Source: JBLHKW01 sp047618565 (GTDB lineage: Bacteria > Planctomycetota > UBA1135 > GCA-002686595). From it: a stretch of DNA of 25,158 nucleotides. Positions within the stretch are counted from its first letter, which is position 1, and each line of letters opens with the position of its first letter. The position numbers and the translations under genes are program-made. The stretch covers positions 1-25,158 of the forward strand of contig JBLHKW010000068.1 in NCBI GenBank assembly GCA_047618565.1, read 5' to 3'. Below are positions 15,093 to 21,843 of this stretch, in pieces. Under the pieces are notes generated by a model. It made no database searches and had not been told where the DNA came from. It saw only the letters and a list, made by a program, of their open reading frames with translations.

Positions 15093-16355
15093 CTACTGCC
15101 TTGCGAGCTTGGTGAGGTCCCACATGGGCAGGAACACGGCCAGAGCCACGAACAGGACGATCCCGGCCAGAACAAGGGTCAGCAGCGGCTCGATCATGGT
15201 CGAGACGTTCTTGGTCAGGTACTGCAGGTCGCGTTTGAAGTGCTTCGCGATGGCGAAGCAGGCCCGCTCGAGGGACCCCGTCGCCTCACCGGTGGCCAGC
15301 ATCTGGCGTGCCGTGATCGGGAAGCAGTTTGCTTGCTCCAGGCTCGCCGACAGGGATTCGCCCGTGGTCACACCCTGGATGACCGGTGCCAGGTCAGCCT
15401 GAACCTTCGTGTTGGGCAGGGTTCGGGCCATGAGGGTCAGGCCATCCAGGATCGGCAAGCCAGCCTGGCAAAACAGTCCCAGCAGTTGCACCGCGCGTAG
15501 CGTCAGTGCCGTGTCCAGGAGCTTGCCCAGCACGGGGATGCGCAGCACGTTCCTGTCGATGATGCGGCGCCCCATGGGCGAGCGCGCCGCGTGCTGGACT
15601 CCAAACCCGAGCGCGGCGACTCCCGCGACGATGGGCAACAGGTGAGTGGATACGAAGGTGCTGCCATTCACCAGAATGCGGGTGACCAGGGGCAGCTCGC
15701 TCCCGAAGCTGGAGTAGAACGCAGCGAAGCGCGGCACCACGAAGACCACCATCACGGTCACCGCGAGGCAGAGCGTGACCAGGACGATAGCCGGGTAGAG
15801 CAGGGCCGAGCGCACGTCGTTGCGGATCTCGATCTCCGCCTCAAGGAACTCGGCCAGGTGGCAGAGCATGGTCTCCAGCTTGCCCGACCGTTCGCCCGCC
15901 TCGATCGTCCCCGTGTACACGTCCGGGAAGGCCCTGGGGTAGCGGCGCATTGCGGCCGAGAGGGAGAGCCCACCCTCGATGTCGGCCACGAGCCCAGACA
16001 GAATTCCACGCAGATTGCGATCGCGGGTCTGTTCACCCGCCGAGTGAAGCGCCGCCAGGATCGAGATGCCAGCATCGAGCGCGCTCTGCAGCTGCAGCGT
16101 GAAGTGCAGCAGCTGCTTGCGCTTGATCTTCCCGTCTGCCGCGCGACCCGGGGTGGCCATTATCCGGCCGGGGCTGCCCGCAGGGGCCTTTCCCGTCGAG
16201 CCTGTGGTGTTGTGGCCGTCGGTCTCCACGACACGAATCGGCACCAGGCCACTGTCCGTGAGCAGGTGGATTGCCGCGCGCCGCGAGGGCGCCTCGATGG
16301 TCTTCTCGACCATTTTGCCCGAGGCATCCCGCGTCTTGCAGGCGAAGGCGGTCAC
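15093..16355 (-). CDS. pilC: Type IV pilus inner-membrane platform protein (PilC/MshG/GspF)
   Basis: A 420-residue polytopic protein with two GspF domains. The first is at about 80-202 (KQLLHFTLQLQSALDAGISILAAL, then FPDVYTGTIEAGERSGKLETML) and the second at about 283-405 (VQLLGLFCQAGLPILDGL, then FPITARQMLATGEATGSLERA). Membrane segments follow each: PAIVLVTLCLAVTVMVVFVVPRFAAFY, a second around 225-250, and LLTLVLAGIVLFVALAVFLPMWDL at the C-terminus. The repeated ATGE/EAGERSG-L signatures are diagnostic. It anchors the assembly ATPase and turns its ATP cycle into subunit insertion. The start is a GTG at 16355 overlapping the ATPase stop (GTGA), so the pair are translationally coupled. Confidence 0.95.
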   Translation of the reverse strand: MTAFACKTRDASGKMVEKTIEAPSRRAAIHLLTDSGLVPIRVVETDGHNTTGSTGKAPAGSPGRIMATPGRAADGKIKRKQLLHFTLQLQSALDAGISILAALHSAGEQTRDRNLRGILSGLVADIEGGLSLSAAMRRYPRAFPDVYTGTIEAGERSGKLETMLCHLAEFLEAEIEIRNDVRSALLYPAIVLVTLCLAVTVMVVFVVPRFAAFYSSFGSELPLVTRILVNGSTFVSTHLLPIVAGVAALGFGVQHAARSPMGRRIIDRNVLRIPVLGKLLDTALTLRAVQLLGLFCQAGLPILDGLTLMARTLPNTKVQADLAPVIQGVTTGESLSASLEQANCFPITARQMLATGEATGSLERACFAIAKHFKRDLQYLTKNVSTMIEPLLTLVLAGIVLFVALAVFLPMWDLTKLARQ

Positions 16356-18472
16356 GGGGTGTCCTGCTCAGAATGCGCCTCGTTGTCTTGCTGGAACCCG
16401 ACGATCCGAACGACCTCCTCGAGCGTCGTCAGCCCGGCGCGGACCTTGCTCAGGCCATCCTCCCACATGCTGCCGATGAGCGCGCGCGAGGCCTCCTGCT
16501 CGATCGTGTCGCGCGAGGCCTCACCCAGCAGTGCGTCGCCGAGGCGTGGCGTGACGTGCAGCAGCTCGTACAGTGCAACGCGCCCCTTGTAACCCGTCTG
16601 GAAGCAGCGCCCACAGCCGGCGCCTGCCATGAACCTGGTCTGCTCCGCATCCTCGATGCGCATGGCCGCGAGCAGTCTCGGATCGGGCTCGACTTCCTGC
16701 GCACAGGCCGGGCAGATTCGGCGCGCGAGGCGCTGGCTGAGCACGGCTTGCAGCGAGGAGGTGATCAGGAACGGCGGAATCTTCATCTCGCTCAGGCGCA
16801 CGATGGCGCCGACCGCGGTGTTCGTGTGCAACGTGCTCAGCACAAGGTGCCCGGTCAGGGCCGCCTGCACTGCGATGTCGCCGGTCTCGCGATCACGGAT
16901 CTCTCCGAGCATGATGACGTCCGGATCCTGCCGCAGGAGACTGCGCAGGCCGGTCGCGAAGGTGATCCCGGCCTTCGGGTTGACCTGTGTTTGGCGCAGG
17001 AGCGGCAGGCGCTTCTCGACCGGGTCCTCGACCGTCACGACGTTGCGCTCCACCGACCCGACGCGGGCTAGCGCGGCGTACAGGGTGGTCGTCTTGCCGC
17101 TTCCCGTCGGTCCCGTCACCAGGATCATGCCGTTGGGCTGTGACAGGAAGTTCTCGAACGATCGAAGCACGCGCGGAGCCATCCCGAGATCTGCGAGATC
17201 GACCGTGTCCTCGTCCGACATCAACAGCCGCAGGACCACGTTCTCGCCGTAGACGGTTGGAATCGTCGAGACGCGCACGTCGATGCTGCTGTTGTCCATC
17301 TCGAGCGTGAAGTGGCCGTCCTGGGGACGACGCGTATCCGCAATATCGAGCTTGGAGAGCACCTTGATGCGCGAGACTATCAGTGCGTGTTGCTCCAGGC
17401 GGTGCACGGATTTTTCGACCAGGATTCCATCCACCCGAATGCGAACACGCAGCCGGTCCCGTTCGGGTTCGATGTGCACGTCGGATGCCCCGGCGCGTGC
17501 GGACTCCTCCACGAGCGCGCGCACGAGCTTGACGATGGCGTTCTCGGAGGTGGCCGGGGCCTCGAGCTGCGGTGCCAGACCGAGGCCCGGTGCGTGCGTT
17601 GAACCGGGCCGGCTGCTCTCTGAATCGTAGGCGCGCTGGATGAGCGAGTTCAGGGGCGAGGCCGGGCATATGCAGGGCTCGACCTGGCAACCGGTACGCA
17701 GCCTCACCAGGTCGACCAGGGCCAGGTCCGAGGGATCCGGCATGCCCACGATCAGGGCATCACCAAGATGGAAGAGTGGGAAGATCCCGTGCTCCTGTGC
17801 CAGGTGCCGCGGAATCTGCGTGGCGTTCTTGAGGCGCACCTCGAATGAACGCGGGTCGATGTAGGGTACGTTCGCGCTGAGAGCCATGTGGATGGCCACG
17901 ACCTCCTCGAGCACCGTGGCCGAGCTGATCAGGGCTTCCTCCAGGGCGACGCCATCGGATCTCGCGGCCGTGGCGATCTGCTTCATCTGGTCGGGCGAGA
18001 CGACTTCCTGCTCCACCAGGCTGAACGCCCAGCGGGGCAGGGCGTCGAGGGCCGCTCCGACGGGCAGCGGCTTCTGGGGGACGGACTCGACGTCATTGTC
18101 GATAGTGACACCCTCAAGCGTCGCGGCGCTCTCCGGGTCGAGCTGTACCGAGATCCGGTAGGTCGGGTCCGAGCCCACGAGCTGCACCTTGCGCACCGTG
18201 CCGCTCACGACGAGACCATCGAGGGGCGATGGGTCCCGGGTCTCCTCCGGGCCGGTTCCACGGAGTTCGACGCCGACCTGCACCGTGCGGGGCAGGAAGA
18301 CGGACCCGACGAGCTCGAGCTCCCCGGCATGCACCGACCGGACGCGCATGCTGACCCTCCCGCGCGCGGCCGAGAGCTCGATATCAGGAGCGGACCCCGG
18401 GCCAATGGTGACCAGGGCGTCGGGATGCAACGCATCGCGTCCGAGCAATTCGGGATCCATGGATTCGGGCAT
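16352..18472 (-). CDS. pilB: Pilus assembly ATPase (PilB/MshE-type GspE) with PilZ-like N-terminal extension
   Basis: A 706-residue secretion ATPase. Residues about 15-135 form a beta-rich segment (ELELVGSVFLPRTVQVGVEL, LVVSGTVRKVQL, YRISVQL) resembling a degenerate PilZ barrel. Residues about 147-290 correspond to an MshEN/T2SSE N-terminal domain (LPRWAFSLVEQEVVSPDQMK; ANVPYIDPRSFEVR). The motor follows: Walker A GPTGSGKTTTLYAAL (about 452), aspartate box VTVEDPVE, Walker B DPDVIMLGEIRD with TGHLVLSTLHTN (about 515-545), and two CxxC pairs (CPAC about 585, CGRC about 617) for zinc. It powers pilin polymerisation at the inner membrane. The ATG at 18472 is chosen where protein-like sequence begins; a second ATG 12 nt inside is possible and neither has a good ribosome site. 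Confidence 0.95.
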   Translation of the reverse strand: MPESMDPELLGRDALHPDALVTIGPGSAPDIELSAARGRVSMRVRSVHAGELELVGSVFLPRTVQVGVELRGTGPEETRDPSPLDGLVVSGTVRKVQLVGSDPTYRISVQLDPESAATLEGVTIDNDVESVPQKPLPVGAALDALPRWAFSLVEQEVVSPDQMKQIATAARSDGVALEEALISSATVLEEVVAIHMALSANVPYIDPRSFEVRLKNATQIPRHLAQEHGIFPLFHLGDALIVGMPDPSDLALVDLVRLRTGCQVEPCICPASPLNSLIQRAYDSESSRPGSTHAPGLGLAPQLEAPATSENAIVKLVRALVEESARAGASDVHIEPERDRLRVRIRVDGILVEKSVHRLEQHALIVSRIKVLSKLDIADTRRPQDGHFTLEMDNSSIDVRVSTIPTVYGENVVLRLLMSDEDTVDLADLGMAPRVLRSFENFLSQPNGMILVTGPTGSGKTTTLYAALARVGSVERNVVTVEDPVEKRLPLLRQTQVNPKAGITFATGLRSLLRQDPDVIMLGEIRDRETGDIAVQAALTGHLVLSTLHTNTAVGAIVRLSEMKIPPFLITSSLQAVLSQRLARRICPACAQEVEPDPRLLAAMRIEDAEQTRFMAGAGCGRCFQTGYKGRVALYELLHVTPRLGDALLGEASRDTIEQEASRALIGSMWEDGLSKVRAGLTTLEEVVRIVGFQQDNEAHSEQDTP

Positions 18473-18662
18473 CGCGAGGCGCGGTTGAGGAAAAGGGGGG
18501 GGCGGCGGAGACTGTCTCCGAGGGCATATCGAGTCCCCACAGGTCCATTCTTGAGCCCAACCCGATCTCGCCGCGGGTATCCCGGAGACCGCGAGATGGG
18601 TGCCCCGACATCCCCTTGGGCCCGCCCTGAGGCCCATATTTCACCTGGGCGGTGTCGGCTGA
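18473..18662 (-). promoter_or_regulatory. Upstream region of the pilus operon
   Basis: These 190 bp between the acyltransferase stop and the ATPase start should hold the main pilus operon promoter. Visible elements on the transcribed strand: a weak stem GGGCC/GGCCC just past the acyltransferase gene; a GG-N10-GC match to sigma-54 spacing (GGGGACTCGATATGC, 18538-18524); directly after it a perfect 7-1-7 palindrome CGGAGACTGTCTCCG (18506-18520); then a C8 tract (18495-18502) followed by TTTTCC. The sigma-54 match is partial (TT of the -12 box reads AT) and could be chance. Confidence 0.35.
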
Positions 18663-20069
18663 TCAGAACTGGAAGTAGATGAACTCCAGCGCATTGCGCT
18701 GCGCGAGGGCCAGGACCAGGCCAGCGCACAGGGTGATGAATGCGGTCCGGATCGCAAGTGGCGGAGACCAGTGCCATCCACGACGCTCGCACGTGGCAGC
18801 CCATGCGTGGACCAACAGCATCGCTACCAGTAGCGTGACCACTGGCGTTCTCAGCGCGGGGGGCTGATCGACGTGACGCAGGCCTAGCAGGCCTTGAAGA
18901 ATCGTGCTGGCATCGCCAAAGCTCTCGGCGCGGAACAGAACCCACCCGAAGCAGACGAGTACAAACGTCACCGGGATTCCCCAGATCGGCCCGAAGCGCC
19001 GGGCCTCGTTGCGCGCACCAAGTCGGTCGATGGCCCTGTGAATGGCCAGCATCGATCCGTGCAGCACGCCCCACGCAACAAACGTCCAGGCCGCACCGTG
19101 CCAGAGGCCTCCCAGAAACATCGTGGCCATCAGGTTGAGCGACGAGCGGGCCGGCCCTTGACGACTTCCGCCGAGCGGGATGTAGACGTAGTCGCGTAAC
19201 CAGGTGGAGAGAGAGATGTGCCAGCGGCGCCAGAAGTCGCGCACGTTGCAGGCGATGTAGGGATGTTTGAAGTTCTCGGGGATGTGGTATCCAAACGTCT
19301 GCGCTGTGCCGATGGCGATGTCGGAATAGGCCGAGAAGTCGCAGTAGATCTGCAGGGCGAACGCTACAACTCCGAACCAGCATCCGAGAAAACCGAACTG
19401 CTCCGGCGCTGCGAAGACCTCGTTGGATACCAGTGCAAAGCTGTCAGCGAGGGCGGTCTTCTTCGCAAGGCCGATGATGATTCGCTGCCATCCGGACCTG
19501 CAGGTCGCCCAGGCGAAGCGCTTGGGGTCACGCAGTTGGGGTAGGAAGTGCGAGGCGCGGACGATGGGCCCAGCGACAAGTTGAGGGAAGAACGCCACGA
19601 ACAGGCTGAAGTCGAGCGGATCGCGCACGGGTTCGAGCTGCCGGCGGTAGACATCGATCGTGTAACTCAGCGTCTGGAAGGTGTAGAAGCTGATGCCGAC
19701 CGGAAGGATGATCTGCAGTTCGATGGGCTGGAGCGTCACGCCCAGGGAGGTCAGCAGGGAATAGGCCGATTCGACGAAGAAGCCTGCGTACTTGAAGTAG
19801 CAGAGCAGGCCCAGGTTCACTGTCAGGCTCGTCAGTAACGCCGCCTTGCGTCGGGATACGACCTGGGTTCGCGCCAGCACGAGGCCGATGCTGAAATCCA
19901 CTGCCGTCGAGAACGCGATCAGGGCCGCGAACTCCATGTCCCAGGACATGTAGAAGTAGTAGCTGGCAGCGAGCAGCAGCAGCTTGCGCGCCCTCGCCCC
20001 CGGCAGCAGCCAGTAGGCGATGAAGAGCACCGCGTAGAAGAGCAGGAATGTCGCGGACGCGAAATTCAT
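18663..20069 (-). CDS. MBOAT O-acyltransferase (AlgI/PatA/DltB-like)
   Basis: A 468-residue membrane-bound O-acyltransferase with about ten hydrophobic segments. Diagnostic stretches are LPVGISFYTFQTLSYTIDVYRR, FFPQLVAGPIVRASHFLPQL, and ENFKHPYIACNVRDFWRRWHISLSTWLRDYVYIPLGG. The last of these precedes GGLWHGAAWTFVAWG, with the invariant catalytic His at about 324. Family members pass acetyl groups from the cytosolic acetyl-CoA pool across the membrane for transfer to exported polymers such as alginate, peptidoglycan or other exopolysaccharide. The adjacent upstream SGNH hydrolase-like gene, 40 nt away, is the usual periplasmic partner that completes transfer. The acceptor glycan cannot be deduced because no polymerase or glycosyltransferase gene is in the window. 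Confidence 0.95.
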   Translation of the reverse strand: MNFASATFLLFYAVLFIAYWLLPGARARKLLLLAASYYFYMSWDMEFAALIAFSTAVDFSIGLVLARTQVVSRRKAALLTSLTVNLGLLCYFKYAGFFVESAYSLLTSLGVTLQPIELQIILPVGISFYTFQTLSYTIDVYRRQLEPVRDPLDFSLFVAFFPQLVAGPIVRASHFLPQLRDPKRFAWATCRSGWQRIIIGLAKKTALADSFALVSNEVFAAPEQFGFLGCWFGVVAFALQIYCDFSAYSDIAIGTAQTFGYHIPENFKHPYIACNVRDFWRRWHISLSTWLRDYVYIPLGGSRQGPARSSLNLMATMFLGGLWHGAAWTFVAWGVLHGSMLAIHRAIDRLGARNEARRFGPIWGIPVTFVLVCFGWVLFRAESFGDASTILQGLLGLRHVDQPPALRTPVVTLLVAMLLVHAWAATCERRGWHWSPPLAIRTAFITLCAGLVLALAQRNALEFIYFQF

Positions 20070-20109
20070 GAGTACCGGGACTTCGCTCTACGCGGCCACT
20101 CGACGCGCA

Positions 20110-21129
20110 TCACCGGAACGGCTCCGCTGGGATAAGGCGGCCCACGAGCTGGGCTGCCTTTCTGTGGCCTTCCTCTGTCCAGTGCCCGTCTCCCTGAATG
20201 AGCCAGCTCGGTTGTATGTCGATCTCGTGCACCTCGATGTCGGTGTCCTCGAGTAACGGCCTCAGCCATCGTCCGCGCTGGTGTGGGGCGTAGGCGACGG
20301 CACATGCCATCTCGATGCCGAGGTCCTGGAGTAACAGGTGGGCTTCACGGACGTGCGCGGCGACATCCGCGCGGTCGCCACGGGCCCCGGCAGCTCGCGC
20401 CTTCTTGGGGCCTCCGCTGGAAGTCGTTCTGAAGAACAGCCTCGTGAGCAGTTGGTTCCGTGTGTATGCACTGGCTCTCGTGAGAGGGCTTCCGGAGATT
20501 TGCATGAACGCGTAGGAGCTCGTGCGCAGGGAGTCGAGCCACGTGGCTGGCATGAAGCGTCGCGATGGGAGTCGGTACCCGTTCACGATGTCGATCTCGC
20601 GGTCCGCGAAGTGTGTCGTATGGGTATTGGGGGTGAGGACAAGCAGCACCATTGTGGGTCGAACTCTGCCCACCTCACGCCGGACCAGGTGCAAGAGCTC
20701 CAGCGAGAGGTACCCCGTCTGGCTCACGTTGAAAACCTGCAGGCTGTCGGGCAAGTCCGGGCGGGACCTCAGCTGTCTTTCCAGCTGGCGACAGAACACA
20801 GCCTCGTCATCAGAGATTCCAAGGCCGAACATCGTCGAGGCGCCGACCACCATGAGGCGCGGCGCCTTTGAATCATCGCTCGTGAGTCGCGGACCCCGGT
20901 AGCCATCGGCGTTGGTTGTGATCGCCGACGGCCCGAACATTCCGCGCCGGCCGGTGGTGGCCGTGGCTTCGGGCGCCTGGCGATAAACGCAGGCGTCATC
21001 GGCGACGAATGCTCCCTTGCCCCAGTAGTTGCGGTCGGCCTCGTGCTCGTAGATGGTCAAGCGCAGCGCCAGCTCAAGTGCCAGCAGGCCGAGCAGCGTG
21101 CCGAGCAAGAGGGACAGGATTCGCGCCAT
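20110..21129 (-). CDS. SGNH/GDSL-type esterase or acetyltransferase, MBOAT partner
   Basis: A 339-residue protein with an N-terminal signal anchor (about 4-22, ILSLLLGTLLGLLALELAL) and a periplasmic SGNH-hydrolase fold. Block I is MVVGASTMFGLG with the nucleophile Ser at about 98. The oxyanion region shows NVSQTGYLS and LLVLTPNTHTTH, and the C-terminal DGHWTEEGHRKAA (about 314-326) supplies the Asp/His pair. Together with the following MBOAT gene this forms the common two-gene module (AlgJ/AlgX- or PatB-like) for O-acetylating exported carbohydrate. A Lys/Arg/Ala-rich loop (GGPKKARAAGARGDRAD, about 243-259) is unusual in the middle. The first ATG is used because it begins the signal anchor. 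Confidence 0.9.
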   Translation of the reverse strand: MARILSLLLGTLLGLLALELALRLTIYEHEADRNYWGKGAFVADDACVYRQAPEATATTGRRGMFGPSAITTNADGYRGPRLTSDDSKAPRLMVVGASTMFGLGISDDEAVFCRQLERQLRSRPDLPDSLQVFNVSQTGYLSLELLHLVRREVGRVRPTMVLLVLTPNTHTTHFADREIDIVNGYRLPSRRFMPATWLDSLRTSSYAFMQISGSPLTRASAYTRNQLLTRLFFRTTSSGGPKKARAAGARGDRADVAAHVREAHLLLQDLGIEMACAVAYAPHQRGRWLRPLLEDTDIEVHEIDIQPSWLIQGDGHWTEEGHRKAAQLVGRLIPAEPFR

Positions 21130-21154
21130 GGGAGATGACCCCGCGGACGGGCTG

Positions 21155-21700
21155 CTAGGCCAGGATGGCTTGCCTGCGGCGCAGCACGACGGCGCCTGCG
21201 GCTAGCAAGAGGATGGACAGGGCTACCAGGCCCCACTCGCCCATGGTCGGGACCGTGGGGGCCGCGGACACGAGCACCTGGCCACGAATCTCGCCGCCGG
21301 GGAAGGTGGTGGAGTGGATGTTGACGTACCAGAGGCCGGCGGCGATGTCGGCTGCCTGAGCGGGCAGGATGGCCACGGATCCAATCTTGGGGCTCCCGAC
21401 ACCGATGCCCAGCTGTACACCCGCGTTTGCACCGGCGGGGGCCGGACCGTGGAAGTGCGCCGCGGTCTCGGAACCGGTCAGTCCGGCGAAGGTGATGTTC
21501 CAGGTGAGGATGTTCGTGCCCAGGTCCACGCTGACCGTTCCCGAGCCGCTGGCCACTGAGCCCGTCGGTGGCACGGGCTGGGTGCCGTCGATCGGGAAGG
21601 TGCCGGACAGGACCTGCGCCTGTGCGCTCCCCTGGCTGCAGAGCATTGCGACGAATGTGAAAGCGATGACGGCTGCGCCGCGACGAATGGCAGTTCTCAT
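21155..21700 (-). CDS. CHRD-domain exported protein with IPTL-CTERM sorting signal
   Basis: A 181-residue exported protein. The signal peptide (about 1-29, VIAFTFVAMLCSQGSAQAQ) is followed by a CHRD domain (about 30-145): GSGTVSVDLGTNILTWNITFAGL, then AAHFHGPAPAGANAGVQL and GLWYVNIHSTTFPGGEIRGQVL. Together these are the full chordin-like signature, including the H-F-H-G-P and N-x-H-S/T-x3-P-x-G-E-I-R-G motifs. The C-terminus VPTMGEWGLVALSILLLAAG, then VVLRRR, is an IPTL-type sorting signal (P-T-x-x-E-W-G, transmembrane helix, Arg cluster), predicted to be cut by an exosortase-like or archaeosortase-like enzyme not found here. GAGG sits 5 nt before the ATG. The function is unknown; surface attachment or matrix association is inferred. 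Confidence 0.93.
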   Translation of the reverse strand: MRTAIRRGAAVIAFTFVAMLCSQGSAQAQVLSGTFPIDGTQPVPPTGSVASGSGTVSVDLGTNILTWNITFAGLTGSETAAHFHGPAPAGANAGVQLGIGVGSPKIGSVAILPAQAADIAAGLWYVNIHSTTFPGGEIRGQVLVSAAPTVPTMGEWGLVALSILLLAAGAVVLRRRQAILA

Positions 21701-21763
21701 GATGGCCTCATAATTAGGGTGGGAACGGTGGATCACTGTGAAGGTAACCGGCCCACACGAAAT

Positions 21764-21811
21764 CCGCCACCCGGTCGAGGACTCGTTTGGGGAGTCAGGA
21801 CCGGGTGGCGG
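21764..21811 (-). terminator. Long nested hairpin downstream of the giant lipoprotein gene
   Basis: Bases 21764-21776 (CCGCCACCCGGTC) pair perfectly with 21799-21811 over 13 bp, and inside them GACTC (21780-21784) pairs with GAGTC (21792-21796). On the minus strand the right-hand side continues ATTTCGTG, a weak T-rich tail. This is a good candidate terminator for the 1076-codon gene and separates it from the CHRD gene, whose promoter would then lie in the next 60 bp. Confidence 0.65.
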
Positions 21812-21819
21812 GGCGGGAC

Positions 21820-21839
21820 ATCGCGCTGTGAAGCGCGAT
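21820..21839 (-). terminator. Second hairpin immediately past the lipoprotein stop
   Basis: ATCGCGC-TGTGAA-GCGCGAT forms a perfect 7 bp stem with a 6 nt loop, 4 nt after the lipoprotein stop codon and 8 nt before the longer hairpin. It has no T-run, so it may act with its neighbour as a tandem terminator or protect the mRNA 3' end. Confidence 0.5.
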
Positions 21840-21843
21840 CGAT

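Noticed and set aside
18473..18662. Cyclic-di-GMP riboswitch before the pilus operon
   Set aside because: I looked for a GEMM-type fold with its GNRA tetraloop and receptor stems; only simple palindromes are visible.
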